In this document: piece after piece, positions 28,611 to 37,733 of the stretch | Layout: the number at the start of each line of letters is the position of its first letter | Numbering within the stretch: position 1 is the stretch's first letter | NCBI RefSeq assembly: GCF_030287445.1 | Contig: NZ_JASVWB010000002.1 | Coordinates: forward strand, 5,022,001-5,086,000 | Origin: Streptomyces sp. ALI-76-A | GTDB lineage: Bacteria > Actinomycetota > Actinomycetes > Streptomycetales > Streptomycetaceae | Direction of reading: 5' to 3' | DNA length: 64,000 nucleotides | Notes under the pieces: generated by a model | What the model saw: the letters and a program-made list of their open reading frames with translations, nothing else | Databases searched by the model: none | Told to the model about the DNA's origin: nothing | Translations under genes and position numbers: made by a program

Positions 28611-29954
28611 TCACGGCAGCATCGGATAGCTCCCGGTGTTCGTCGGTGCGTGCTCCGGCAGCCACAGGACGGCCACCGCTCCCTCCGCCGGTACACCCTC
28701 CGGCGCGCCGGCCGGCCGTATGTTGCGGAACGTCAGCCGGGCGCCCAGGACTCGGGCCTGCCCGGCCGCGATGGTCAGGCCCAGCCCGTGGCCGTGGCCG
28801 GAGCGGTCGGAGCTGCCCGTGCGGAACCGGCTCGGCCCGTCGGCGAGCAGGTGTTCGGGGAAGCCGGGGCCGTGGTCGCGGACCCGGATCACCCGGCCCT
28901 CGACGCCGACCTCGACCGGCGGTCTGCCGTGCCGGGCCGCGTTGGCGAGCAGGTTGAACAGCACGCGCTCCAGGCGGCGCGGATCGGTCGTGACCTCCGA
29001 CTCGTGCACCACCCGCACCTCGATCGCGGGGTCCTTCGCCATGACCCGGCGACGGACGAACTCGCCCAGCAGAATGTCCTGCAACTCCGCCCGCTCCGAG
29101 GCACCGTCGAGGCGAGCGACCTCCAGCACGTCCTCGACGAGCGTGCGCATGGCCTTCGCCCGGTCCAGGACCAGTTCCGTCGGACGGCCCGGAGGCAGCA
29201 GCTCGGCGGCGGTCAGCAGGCCGGTCACCGGAGTGCGCAGCTCGTGCGCGATGTCGGCGGTGACCCGGCGCTCCGCCTCCAACCGCTGCTGCAACGCGTC
29301 CGCCATGGCGTCCACCGCCCGCGCGAGGTCGTCGGTCTCGTCCCGTACGACACCACCGATGGCGTCCCGCACCCGGACGTCCGACGCGCCGCCCGCCACC
29401 TGGTTCGCCGCGGCCGCCGCCTTGCGCAGCCGGCGCGAGAGCTGCCCGCCGATCAGCACGCCGAGCGCGCTGCCGCCGAGGACGACCGCGATGGAGCCGA
29501 TCACCAGGGCCTGGTCGAGGTCGTTCAGGATGTCCGTGCTGCGGTCGGTGAACCCGGTGTGCAGGGACAGCACGTGCCCGTCCCTGACCGGTACGGCCGC
29601 CCAGATGTCCGGCGTGCCGCTCGGCCGCTCGGACACGAAGGTCGCCCGGCGCCCCTCCCGGACCTTCGCCCGCAGTTCCCGGGGCAGCTCCGGGTCGTCG
29701 ATCTTGATGTTGGGGAAGTTCGGCCGGTCGGACAGCTCGTAGTTGCGCTGGGCGATCTGGACGCGCTCGTCGGCGAGATCGCGCGCGTTGTCCAGCATCG
29801 AGACCTGGGCCGCGTTGTGGACGACGAGGCTGAGCGCGATCGCCACCAGCGCGCCGACCAGCGCGATGGCCGCGCTCAGCTTCCACCGCAGGCCCGTCCG
29901 CAGGCCCAGACTGTCGACGACGGCTGTTCCCGGGCGCCGAATGTTCCCCCGCAT
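28611..29954 (-). CDS. cseC: Sensor histidine kinase CseC of the cell-envelope stress system
   Basis: 447 residues: an N-terminal membrane helix (about 24-46, KLSAAIALVGALVAIALSLVV), an extracytoplasmic loop of roughly 100 residues, a second helix (about 150-170), a HAMP segment, the His box VTADIAHELRTPVTG and a HATPase_c domain (NLLANAARHG, DHGPGFP, GHGLGLT). CseC senses wall damage and phosphorylates CseB, which activates sigE. The ATG at 29954 is the first sensible start after cseB. It is the last gene of the sigE-cseA-cseB-cseC operon. Confidence 0.93.
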   Translation of the reverse strand: MRGNIRRPGTAVVDSLGLRTGLRWKLSAAIALVGALVAIALSLVVHNAAQVSMLDNARDLADERVQIAQRNYELSDRPNFPNIKIDDPELPRELRAKVREGRRATFVSERPSGTPDIWAAVPVRDGHVLSLHTGFTDRSTDILNDLDQALVIGSIAVVLGGSALGVLIGGQLSRRLRKAAAAANQVAGGASDVRVRDAIGGVVRDETDDLARAVDAMADALQQRLEAERRVTADIAHELRTPVTGLLTAAELLPPGRPTELVLDRAKAMRTLVEDVLEVARLDGASERAELQDILLGEFVRRRVMAKDPAIEVRVVHESEVTTDPRRLERVLFNLLANAARHGRPPVEVGVEGRVIRVRDHGPGFPEHLLADGPSRFRTGSSDRSGHGHGLGLTIAAGQARVLGARLTFRNIRPAGAPEGVPAEGAVAVLWLPEHAPTNTGSYPMLP

Positions 29955-29971
29955 ACCCCTGATATCCCTGC

Positions 29972-30679
29972 TCAGGGCTTCAGCTTGTAGCCGAAGCCGC
30001 GGACCGTCTCGATCCGGTCCTGACCGATCTTCGTCCGCAGCCGCTGCACATGGACATCGACCACGCGCGTGTCCCCACCCCACCCGTAGTCCCACACCCG
30101 CTCCAGAAGCTTGTCGCGGGAGAGCACGGTGCCCGGCGCGGAGGAGAACTCCAGGAGCAGCCGCATCTCGGTCGGCGTCAGCGCCACCGGCTGTCCGGCC
30201 CGGCGCACCTCCATGCCGTCGGTGTCGACCTCCAGTTCACCGAAGGCCAGCAGCCCGCCGCCGGCCGCCGGGGCCGCCGAGTCGTCCGTACGGTCGCCGC
30301 CGCTCGCGTGCCCGAAGCGGCGCAGCACCGCGCGGATCCGCGCGACCAGGACCGCGCCGTCGAACGGCTTGGTCACGTAGTCGTCGGCGCCCGCCTCCAG
30401 GCCCAGCACGACGTCGATCGAGTCGGCGCGCGCCGACAGCATGATCACCGGCACGGTCGACTCGTCCCGGATCCGACGGCACAGGCTCACCCCGTCCAGC
30501 CCAGGGACCATGACGTCCAGCAGGGCGATGTCGGGGCGGTCGGCGCGGAACGCCTCCAGCCCCGACAGCCCGTCGGGCATGGCGGTGACCGCGAAACCGT
30601 CCCGCTCCAGGGCGAGCTGGGTGGCCTCGCGGATGACGTCGTCGTCCTCGACGAACAGAACGTGGGTCTGGTCTGCCAT
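29972..30679 (-). CDS. cseB: Response regulator CseB (OmpR family)
   Basis: 235 residues: receiver domain with Asp55 in IALLDVMVPGLDG and the Lys of YVTKPF, then a winged-helix OmpR-type output domain (LTPTEMRLLLEFSSAPGTVLSRDKLLERVW ... GFGYKLKP). Phosphorylated CseB activates the sigE promoter in response to cell-wall antibiotics. It lies 17 bp before cseC and 119 bp after cseA, in the conserved operon order. Confidence 0.95.
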   Translation of the reverse strand: MADQTHVLFVEDDDVIREATQLALERDGFAVTAMPDGLSGLEAFRADRPDIALLDVMVPGLDGVSLCRRIRDESTVPVIMLSARADSIDVVLGLEAGADDYVTKPFDGAVLVARIRAVLRRFGHASGGDRTDDSAAPAAGGGLLAFGELEVDTDGMEVRRAGQPVALTPTEMRLLLEFSSAPGTVLSRDKLLERVWDYGWGGDTRVVDVHVQRLRTKIGQDRIETVRGFGYKLKP

Positions 30680-30798
30680 CCCGCTGCTCTCTGCTCTCTG
30701 CTCTCAGTCCTCGTGTCGTGCCGTCACCGATTGATCGGCGCGGAGGACCCGATCGGTTCACGGAGTCCTGGATCCGTGTCCTGGATCCGCTCGCCCGG

Positions 30799-31509
30799 TC
30801 AGCTGTCCGGCACGGGTGTCGGTCCGTCCCCGGCCGTTCTGCCGTAGTCGTTCTGCATGCTGTACGCCTGGGTGAATCGGCTCCCGCTCCAGCGGTAGGT
30901 GACCACGGTCTCGCCGGACGGCGCCGAGACAGGGTCCCCCTTCTCATACACCTGTTTGGTCACCACCAGGTCGCCGCGGTCGATCTCCGCGTAGACCGGC
31001 GGCTCCTCGGCCTGGAAGACGCTCCGGTACGAACCGCCCTGCTCGCGATACACATACGAACCGATCCCGACGGCGTCCCCGCAGGTCAGCACGTTGACGA
31101 CGACGTCGTCCGCCGAGCCTCCGGTCAGATCCCCGTAGGACACGTCGACCGGGTACGCGTCGGCCACGCACGGCTTCAGCTCGCGCTTGACCTCGGCGGA
31201 GACCCGCGGATCGGTCTTCACGAGCCGGACCGCGTCCACGCGCGCGGCGACCCGGGCGGGCTGGGAGGAGGGCGAGGCGGCGGCGCCCGCCACCGACTCG
31301 GCGTGCGCCGGCCCCTCGTCGCGGGCGCCGGTGCCGCCGGCCCCGCAGGCGGACACGAAAAGGGCGACGGCGGCGAGCACGGCCACTGCCGTGATCGCCG
31401 CCTGGTAGATCCCCCGGGCGGGTGTGGGCTCTGACGGGCGTGGGTCCGCGCCGGCCGGATCCCCGCCCGCGTGCCCGATGCCGCCGGCCCTGGTGCCTAG
31501 GCCGCGCAA
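30799..31509 (-). CDS. cseA: Lipoprotein CseA, negative modulator of the SigE system
   Basis: 236 residues beginning with an apparent TTG codon at 31509 that overlaps the last 13 bp of sigE; GGAG lies just before it, and no better in-frame start precedes the signal sequence. The signal segment ends in a lipobox VSAC, after which the mature protein is Gly/Ala-rich and then folded. CseA is a surface lipoprotein that dampens the SigE response in S. coelicolor. The long N-terminal extension before the hydrophobic core (about 35 residues) is unusual for a lipoprotein. Confidence 0.85.
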   Translation of the reverse strand: MRGLGTRAGGIGHAGGDPAGADPRPSEPTPARGIYQAAITAVAVLAAVALFVSACGAGGTGARDEGPAHAESVAGAAASPSSQPARVAARVDAVRLVKTDPRVSAEVKRELKPCVADAYPVDVSYGDLTGGSADDVVVNVLTCGDAVGIGSYVYREQGGSYRSVFQAEEPPVYAEIDRGDLVVTKQVYEKGDPVSAPSGETVVTYRWSGSRFTQAYSMQNDYGRTAGDGPTPVPDS

Positions 31510-32045
31510 CGCTCCCGCTCCTCACGCTCCGGCGCGCGTGCGCCGAGCTCGTCGTTGTCCCTGCTCTCCAGCTCCTCGCGGAGCCGGGCGAGTGCCCGGT
31601 GCAGCGTGCTCTTGACCGTTCCGGCCGACATGCCGAGGGCGGCGGCCGTCTCCTCCGTGGACATCTGCTCCCAGTGTCGCAGCACGACGACGCTGCGCTG
31701 CTTGGGGGCGAGAACCTTCATGACGTCCATCAGCAGGGCGCGGTCCGCGTGCTGCTCGGTGGAGTCGTCGACCGAGGCGTCCGGCAGCTGCTCGGTCGGC
31801 ACCTCCTCCAGCTTCCGCGCCCGCCACCACTCCGTCCTGGTGTTGATCATCACCCGGCGCAGGTAGGCGTCCGCGAGCCGCTTGTCCGCTATGCCGTCCC
31901 AGCGGCCGTACGTCCGCACGAGGGCCGTCTGGAGCAGGTCCTGGGCGTCGATCGGGTCCGGGACCAGCCGACGCGCGCTGCGCAGCAGCGCCTCCTGCCG
32001 GGTGCGGACGTACTCCTCGAACTCGAGCACCTCGCCCTGCGCCAT
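31497..32045 (-). CDS. sigE: ECF RNA polymerase sigma factor SigE
   Basis: 182 residues with region 2 (EEYVRTRQEALLRSARRLVPDPIDAQDLLQTALVRTYGRW ... YLRRVMINTRTEWWRARK) and region 4 (LAPKQRSVVVLRHWEQMSTEETAAALGMSAGTVKSTLHRALARL). It directs transcription of genes for cell-envelope integrity. Unlike most ECF factors it has no cognate anti-sigma factor; its level is set by CseBC at its own promoter. First gene of the operon. Upstream on the minus strand, GACAAC near 32147-32152 could be part of the promoter, but I cannot fix the -10. Confidence 0.96.
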   Translation of the reverse strand: MAQGEVLEFEEYVRTRQEALLRSARRLVPDPIDAQDLLQTALVRTYGRWDGIADKRLADAYLRRVMINTRTEWWRARKLEEVPTEQLPDASVDDSTEQHADRALLMDVMKVLAPKQRSVVVLRHWEQMSTEETAAALGMSAGTVKSTLHRALARLREELESRDNDELGARAPEREERERCAA

Positions 32046-32266
32046 GTCGACCGCCTCCTGATCCCCGTTTCCGCCGGCCTGTTCCGCCGGCGGTCCGCCT
32101 CCGTCGTCCCCGGTCCACCGGGTACGCGAATGAAGCTACGGAGCTGTTGTCACGGGGCTGTCCGAGACAGCGCGCGGCTGGCACTCGGCTGTCCGTCGGT
32201 TGTGTAACAGAAGGAGCAGCGGACGCAGGCGCTGTACCGACAGGTGGCGGTATGGGGGTTATGGCG

Positions 32267-33202
32267 TCAGGTTCTTGTCAACGGCAGTCGATACGAACCA
32301 CCCGGGAGGGGTTCCACCAGACCGTCGGCGACCAGACCGTCCAGCGCGCGGGCGCGCTGCACCGGCTCGTGCCACACCTGGTCCAGGGCCGCCTGCGGGA
32401 CGGGCCCGTGGGCCTCCCGCAGCACGGCCAGCAGCTTGCCGCGGACCTGGCGGTCCGTACCGGCGTACGTCTGCCCCCGGCGCGGCGGACCGTCGTGCTC
32501 CGGCTTGCCCGCGAGCCGCCAGGCGCACTGCGCCGCGATCGGACAGCGGTGGCACGTCTCGTTCTTGGCCGTGCACACCAGCGCGCCGAGCTCCATGGAC
32601 GCGGCGGCCCAACGGGCGGCGGTCCGCTCGTCCTCGGGCAGCAGGGCGCGGGCCAGCTTGCGCTCGGCGGCGGTGGTGGCGTTCGGCGGGTACTGCGTCC
32701 CGGTCACGGCCCGGGCGAAGACCCGGCGGACGTTGGTGTCCAGCACCGGGTGCCGCTGTCCGTACGCGAAGGAGGCGACGGCCGCGGCCGTGTACTCGCC
32801 GATGCCGGGCAGCGCGAGCAGCTGGGCGTGGTCGGTCGGTACGTCACCGCCGTGCCGTTCCGTTATGGCGACCGCCGCTCCGTGCAGGCGCAGGGCGCGG
32901 CGCGGGTAGCCGAGCCGGCCCCAGGCGCGGACGGCCTCGCCGGGAGCGTCCCCGGCCAGGTCGGCCGGGCGCGGCCAGCGGGCGAGCCACTGCTCGTAGA
33001 CGGGCAGGACGCGGTTCACCGGTGTCTGTTGCAGCATGAACTCACTGACCATCACCCCCCACGGGCCGGCTTCGCTCCGCCGCCACGGCAGATCGCGGGC
33101 GTGTTCGTCGAACCAGTCGATGACAGGGGCGTGGAGCGGCTCGCCGAGGGTGTCGCCGGCAACGCCGTTCACAGGGTGCGGGGACTTCGTGGACACAGTC
33201 AT
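32267..33202 (-). CDS. mutY: A/G-specific adenine glycosylase MutY
   Basis: MutY removes adenine mispaired with 8-oxoguanine. The 311-residue protein has SEFMLQQTPVNRV (catalytic Glu), the HhH-GPD hairpin LPGIGEYTAAAVASFAYG, HPVLDTNVRRV (catalytic Asp) and a [4Fe-4S] loop C-X6-C-X2-C-X5-C (CTAKNETCHRCPIAAQC). It lacks a full NUDIX-like 8-oxoG recognition domain; after the cluster come about 75 residues that look like a winged helix, as in other actinobacterial MutY. GGAAGG precedes the ATG. Confidence 0.94.
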   Translation of the reverse strand: MTVSTKSPHPVNGVAGDTLGEPLHAPVIDWFDEHARDLPWRRSEAGPWGVMVSEFMLQQTPVNRVLPVYEQWLARWPRPADLAGDAPGEAVRAWGRLGYPRRALRLHGAAVAITERHGGDVPTDHAQLLALPGIGEYTAAAVASFAYGQRHPVLDTNVRRVFARAVTGTQYPPNATTAAERKLARALLPEDERTAARWAAASMELGALVCTAKNETCHRCPIAAQCAWRLAGKPEHDGPPRRGQTYAGTDRQVRGKLLAVLREAHGPVPQAALDQVWHEPVQRARALDGLVADGLVEPLPGGSYRLPLTRT

Positions 33203-33562
33203 GGCCTTCCGATCCTGCCATGCGGAAGGGCGCGCCCGTGTGTTCCCGCGGGCGCGCGGCCCGGTGGCTGGTCCTCCCGGAGCCCTTGCCGGGTCCGTCC
33301 TCCCGGTGCCGCGTCCCATTCCGGGCGGCGGGACGTCCGAGGTGGTTCCGCGGCCTGGACGCCGGACCCGGTACTCCGTTCCGCGCAGTCCTGCACCGGA
33401 CTCGTGCACCGGACTCGTGCACCGAAAGCGTCCAGCGGTCACACCGGCCGCCGTCGGGGCCGCGCCAGAGGACGGGGTGCTGCCGCCGGCCCTTCGCCGA
33501 CTGCGGCACACCTGACGATCGACAGCAGTGCCACCCGGGCCGTCGCTTGTAGCGTCGGCCGG
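33203..33562. other. Intergenic region between mutY and a divergent histidine kinase
   Basis: 360 bp without a convincing gene. A short tandem (GCACCGGACTCGT twice, then GCACCG, 33393-33424) is the only structure noticed. The right end carries TAGCGT (33550-33555), a plausible -10 for the kinase gene. Confidence 0.4.
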
Positions 33563-35305
33563 ATGGAACGTCCTCAGAGGTGGAGCGTCTGGCTGCTGTG
33601 GGTCGTCCTCGCGCTGCCCGCGCTCACGGCGGACGCCATCGGACTGAACGAGCCGCGTCCCGCCTGGCAGCAGGCCGTCGGGGTGGGCGTGCTCGCGGTG
33701 GCGGTCGCGTCCAACCGGCGGTACCCGCTCCTGGGCTTCGGACTGACCGCCGTCCTGGGTCTGCTCACCGCCCCCGCCCTGTTCTCCGTCTCCTACGGGA
33801 TCGCGCTCGGTGTCCTCGCCCTGCTGCTCGGGCTGCGGGCGGCCCGGGTACTGCCCGCGGTGCTGCTCCTCGTCGCGGTCGGCTGCGCCGGGACCGTGAA
33901 GATCGCACTCGTCGGGGTCGACCCGGCACCGGAATGGGTCGTCCTGACGAGCACGCTGCTGTTCGTCTGCGTCTTCCCCTGGCTCGGTGGCCGGCACTGG
34001 CGCCAGAGCCGCGAGCTGGCGGTGGCCGGCTGGGCGCGGGCCGCCCGGCTGGAGGACGAGCAGCGCACCGCGGAGGAACGGGCGCGGCTGCGCGAACGGT
34101 CCAGGATCGCCCAGGACATGCACGACTCCCTGGGCCACGAGCTGAGCCTGATCGCCCTGCGCGCGGGTGCCCTCCAGGTCGCCCCCGACCTGCCGGACCA
34201 GCACCGGGCCGCCGTGGCCGACCTGCGCGCGGCCGCCGCCGACGCCACGGACCGGCTGCACCGCATCATCGGCGTCCTGCGCGAGGACGACGACCCGGTG
34301 CCGCTGACCCCGGCGGGCGAGAGCATCGGGCAGCTCGTAGCCCACGCCGCCGAGTCGGGCCTGCCGGTGCGCTGGGAACCGGCGGACTCCGCCACCGCCG
34401 TACAGCGCGGCGGGGTCGCCGAGGCGGTCCTGCACCGGGTGGTGCGCGAGGCCCTGACCAACGTGGCCCGGCACGCCCCCGGCGCTCCGGTGACCGTCAC
34501 GGCGACGGAGGAGCCGGGCGGCGTGACGGTCACCGTCACCAACGGCCGCTCCACGCAGGCGAGTTCCCCGTCCTCCGGCGGCTCCGGCCTGGTCGGCCTG
34601 CGCGCCGCCGTCACCGCGAACGGCGGCGCCTTCGAGGCGGGCCCGCACGGAGACGGGTTCCGGGTCCGTGCGTACGTCCCCGACCAGCCGACTGCGGCGG
34701 CACTCCCGGTCACCGCCCCTTCCGCTTCCCCGGCTCCTCCAGCGGGCTCAGCTCCTCCGGTCCAGGAGGCTGCGACCCCTGCTTCGGTCCACTCGGTCCA
34801 CTCGGCTCACAGGCACCCGGCCCGCCTGGCCCCGGCTGCCCACTTGGCTGACTCGGCTGCCCCGCACCCCCACCCTCACCCGGCTCGTCCGGCCTCAGCC
34901 GCCCACTCGGCCTCCTTCACCCTCGCCCGTCGCCGTGTCGCCGTCGCGGCCGGGGCCGGGGCCTGTGCGGGAGTCGCCCTGATCGGCGGGGCCTTCGGCT
35001 GGTACGCGTACACGGAGACCCACTCGGTCCTCGATCCCACCGCGTACACGAAGCTGCGCCTGGGCGACTCGGCCGACGAGATCACGCCCTTGCTGCCGGA
35101 CCGCACGGTCCGTGACCCACCCGTGGAACGGGCGCCCGCGCCACCCCGGGGCGCCGTCTGCCGTTACTACCGAGCGAGCGGTGAACTCCTCGTCTCCGTC
35201 GATCACTTCCGACTGTGCTTCGACGGCGAGGGCCGGCTCACCGCCAAGGACGTGATCCCCGGGGCAGACCGGTCCCGGGACGAGCAGGAGGAGTTCCTAC
35301 GGTGA
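33563..35305 (+). CDS. Histidine kinase with extra C-terminal membrane segment and domain
   Basis: 580 residues. The first 140 residues hold about five membrane helices, followed by a HisKA_3 box (RSRIAQDMHDSLGHELSLIALRAG) and a HATPase_c domain (VVREALTNVARHA, GSGLVGLRAAV). A His/Ala/Pro-rich linker (about 380-455) then leads to a further membrane helix (RVAVAAGAGACAGVALIGGAF) and a roughly 100-residue domain with two cysteines (GAVCRYYRASGELLVSVDHFRLCFDGEG). This tail resembles none of the usual kinase additions I know. TAGCGT lies 7 nt before the ATG, suggesting leaderless expression. It is coupled to the response regulator by GTGA. Confidence 0.85.
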   Translation: MERPQRWSVWLLWVVLALPALTADAIGLNEPRPAWQQAVGVGVLAVAVASNRRYPLLGFGLTAVLGLLTAPALFSVSYGIALGVLALLLGLRAARVLPAVLLLVAVGCAGTVKIALVGVDPAPEWVVLTSTLLFVCVFPWLGGRHWRQSRELAVAGWARAARLEDEQRTAEERARLRERSRIAQDMHDSLGHELSLIALRAGALQVAPDLPDQHRAAVADLRAAAADATDRLHRIIGVLREDDDPVPLTPAGESIGQLVAHAAESGLPVRWEPADSATAVQRGGVAEAVLHRVVREALTNVARHAPGAPVTVTATEEPGGVTVTVTNGRSTQASSPSSGGSGLVGLRAAVTANGGAFEAGPHGDGFRVRAYVPDQPTAAALPVTAPSASPAPPAGSAPPVQEAATPASVHSVHSAHRHPARLAPAAHLADSAAPHPHPHPARPASAAHSASFTLARRRVAVAAGAGACAGVALIGGAFGWYAYTETHSVLDPTAYTKLRLGDSADEITPLLPDRTVRDPPVERAPAPPRGAVCRYYRASGELLVSVDHFRLCFDGEGRLTAKDVIPGADRSRDEQEEFLR

Positions 35306-35961
35306 TCCGCGTACTGCTGGCCGACGACGAGGCGATGGTCCGCGCGGGTGTGCGGGCCATCCTGGGGAGCAGCGGCGAGACGGAGGTGGTCGCCGAGGCG
35401 GGCGACGGCCGCGAGGCGGTGGAACTGGCCCGCGCCCACCGCCCGGACGTCGCCCTGCTCGACATCCGCATGCCCCGCCTGGACGGCCTCGCCGCGGCGG
35501 AGGAGATCGTGCGGGTGGTCCCCGGCACGGCCGTCGCGATGCTCACGACCTTCTCCGAACAGGCTTATGTGGCCCGCGCACTCGGCGGCGGTGCCATCGG
35601 CTTCCTGCTCAAGTCCGGTGACCCGTACGAACTGATCGCGGGCGTCCGCGCGGTGGCCGGCGGCGGCGCCTTCCTGTCGCCGAAGGTCGCCCGGTACGTC
35701 ATCGAAGGCCTCGGAGGCAGCGCCGGCCGACTGGGGCGCGAGGCCGCCGCCCGTGCCCGCGTGCAGGAACTCAGCCCGCGCGAGCGGGAGGTGCTGGGCC
35801 TCGTGGGCGCGGGCCTGTCCAACCCGGAGATCGCAGCCCGGCTGCACCTCGTGGAGGGCACGGTGAAGGCGTACGTGAGCGCGGTCCTCGACCGGCTGGG
35901 GGTACGCAACCGGGTCCAGGCGGCGATCGTGGCGTACGAGGCGGGGTTGATGGAGTCATGA
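35302..35961 (+). CDS. NarL/FixJ-family response regulator
   Basis: 219 residues: receiver domain (LLADDEAMVRAGV, phospho-Asp in VALLDIRMPRLDG, LLKSGDP) and LuxR HTH (LSPREREVLGLVGAGLSNPEIAARLHLVEGTVKAYVSAVL). The GTG start overlaps the kinase stop by 4 bp, so it is the partner of the unusual kinase just upstream. Targets unknown. Confidence 0.9.
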   Translation: MIRVLLADDEAMVRAGVRAILGSSGETEVVAEAGDGREAVELARAHRPDVALLDIRMPRLDGLAAAEEIVRVVPGTAVAMLTTFSEQAYVARALGGGAIGFLLKSGDPYELIAGVRAVAGGGAFLSPKVARYVIEGLGGSAGRLGREAAARARVQELSPREREVLGLVGAGLSNPEIAARLHLVEGTVKAYVSAVLDRLGVRNRVQAAIVAYEAGLMES

Positions 35962-36063
35962 GGCGTCCGCGTGGAGCCGTGGGTGTGGGTACCTGAGCCG
36001 TGGGTGTCGGTACTGGAGCCCCCGGGTGCGACGGAGTCGGGGCCCGGACCGGAGGCGTGCGGT

Positions 36064-36717
36064 TCAGTGGTTCCGGGCCGGGTGCCGGTGCTGCGCGTAC
36101 GACGGGACGCGGGCGGGTCCCGGGCCGGTGAACCATCGTGCGGCGGGCGCAGAGGAGGTGCGTATCGCCTCGGTCAGCCGTATCGCCGGGCCTGTGCACA
36201 GGCGTATGACGACGACCGCGCAGACCGCTCCGAGGGCGAGTCCCGCCGCCACGTCGTGCGGGTAGTGCACGCCGACGAAGACCCGGGAGAAGGCCAGGAG
36301 GAGGGCCAGCGGGGCCGTCAGCCAGAGGAGCGCGCGCCGGACCAGGACCAGCGCGACGGCGGAGGCGCCGGCGATGGTGGCGTGGTTGCTGGGGAAGGAC
36401 CAGTCACCGTGCGGCGGGCAGGTGACGAGGGACGGTGTCGCGTCGATGACCGCCCGGCACGGACGTTCCTCGGTGAAGCCGGACTTGAGCGCCTCACTGC
36501 AGACATATGCCACGGCCGTGGCCAAAGGTGCGAGGACCGCTCTCGCGTAGGCCTGGGAGGTGTGGTGCCGGGCCCGCCACCAGATCGCCGCGAACAGGGC
36601 GACGAAGAACAGGATGCCGGCCTCCGTCCCGGTCTCGGCGGCCTGTTGTAGCCACGCCGGGGTGTCCTGCGCGATGGCGGTGATGTCGCGGTACAGCTCT
36701 GCGTCCTCGAAGTTCAT
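36064..36717 (-). CDS. PAP2-superfamily membrane phosphatase
   Basis: 217 residues from the ATG at 36717 (a GTG at 36753 is in frame). About five membrane helices enclose the PAP2 signature: KSGFTEERPC (variant of the K-X6-RP motif), PSNHAT (SGH motif variant with Asn) and SRVFVGVHYPHD. Such enzymes dephosphorylate undecaprenyl pyrophosphate or lipid phosphates at the outer face of the membrane. Its place two genes from disA and near the cell-wall stress operon fits an envelope role; the substrate is not known. Confidence 0.85.
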   Translation of the reverse strand: MNFEDAELYRDITAIAQDTPAWLQQAAETGTEAGILFFVALFAAIWWRARHHTSQAYARAVLAPLATAVAYVCSEALKSGFTEERPCRAVIDATPSLVTCPPHGDWSFPSNHATIAGASAVALVLVRRALLWLTAPLALLLAFSRVFVGVHYPHDVAAGLALGAVCAVVVIRLCTGPAIRLTEAIRTSSAPAARWFTGPGPARVPSYAQHRHPARNH

Positions 36718-36893
36718 GGTCACAGACAGTAATTGTCCTGGCTGTCTCGTCACAGCTTGCGATCGCCGGGTGGTGCACCTGACGAAAGACAGGGGTCGGA
36801 GCGGCCGGCTCCGGAATGATGATCCGGAAAAGTTGTGAGCGTCGGCGGCGGGTGGCGCCGGTGAAGGCCTCGATCTCTCGTACAGTTTGCGCC

Positions 36894-37733
36894 GTGGGAT
36901 CTCTGCGCAATCCGGTCGGGCCGCTTCCCTCCTCCATCTACTGGCGACGGAGGGTCGTACTGCTGTCTGTGAGCGCCCTGTTGGCGCTCCTGATCGCCTG
37001 GATCGTCACCTCGGGCGGCGGAGGCGGCAACAACGGCGCCGACGGGTCCAACGACAAGAATCCCTCGGCCCCGACGATCACGCCGGGGCCGTCCGGTTCC
37101 GGGCCCGCGATCAGTCAGGCGCCGGGCGGACGGGACGAGTCGAGCGGCGAGGAATCAAGCGGCACGGGATCCGGCGACGGATCAGGTGAGGGCTCCCAGG
37201 ACGGATCCGGTGCGGGCGACGGATCCGGGTCCGGTTCGGCCGGATCGAGCGGATCGGGCGGCGGGACGGCCGGTGGTGGCTCGGGCGACGGTGTCGGTAC
37301 CGGTGACACCCTTCCCGCGGGTTCCGCGCTTCCCAACTGCACTGCGGGCGCCGTGAAGTTGACCGTGCGCAGCCTCCACAACGCGTACAGCCCCGGTGAC
37401 ACACCCGCCCTGCTGCTCACCGCGACGAACTCCTCCGGCGGCGACTGCAAGGTCGATCTCGGGCCGAAGAACGCGGTACTGACGATCACTCAGGCGGGCG
37501 GCGAGGACGACTACTGGTCCTCCGCGGACTGCCCCAAGGGCTCCGCCGACCTGGTGTTCCGGGTACCGGCCGACAGCAGCATCACGTACACCGTGAAGTG
37601 GGACCGCAAGCCCAGCGCTCCCCAGTGCGCGACGCCCCCCGCGGGGTCGGCCGGGGCGGGCACGTACCTGGTGGAGGCGAAGACGCCGGGGTTCGGGACG
37701 GTACAGACGTCGTTCGTCCTGAAGGCCGACTAG
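36894..37733 (+). CDS. Membrane-anchored Gly/Ser-rich extracytoplasmic protein
   Basis: 279 residues from a GTG that follows TACAGT (36881-36886) by 7 nt, a likely leaderless start. After a short cytoplasmic tail and one membrane helix (about 20-42, VVLLSVSALLALLIAWIVTS) comes a roughly 95-residue Gly/Ser/Asp-rich linker and then a folded domain with three or four cysteines (NCTAGAVKLTVRSLHNAYSPG ... GTVQTSFVLKAD), probably an immunoglobulin-like beta sandwich. No known family recognised. The TAG stop is the left end (CTAG) of an inverted-repeat element. It converges on disA. Confidence 0.75.
   Translation: MGSLRNPVGPLPSSIYWRRRVVLLSVSALLALLIAWIVTSGGGGGNNGADGSNDKNPSAPTITPGPSGSGPAISQAPGGRDESSGEESSGTGSGDGSGEGSQDGSGAGDGSGSGSAGSSGSGGGTAGGGSGDGVGTGDTLPAGSALPNCTAGAVKLTVRSLHNAYSPGDTPALLLTATNSSGGDCKVDLGPKNAVLTITQAGGEDDYWSSADCPKGSADLVFRVPADSSITYTVKWDRKPSAPQCATPPAGSAGAGTYLVEAKTPGFGTVQTSFVLKAD

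Noticed and set aside
28094..28696. Minus-strand frame through the 111-bp repeats as a repetitive protein
   Set aside because: The frame overlaps the end of cseC in another phase, lacks a start with a Shine-Dalgarno, and remains open mainly because the repeat is 37 codons long. Kept as a repeat rather than a gene.
31430..31500. Terminator between sigE and cseA
   Set aside because: Such termination is known in S. coelicolor, but I found only GGCCGG-type dyads here that are common in GC-rich DNA, so none is called.
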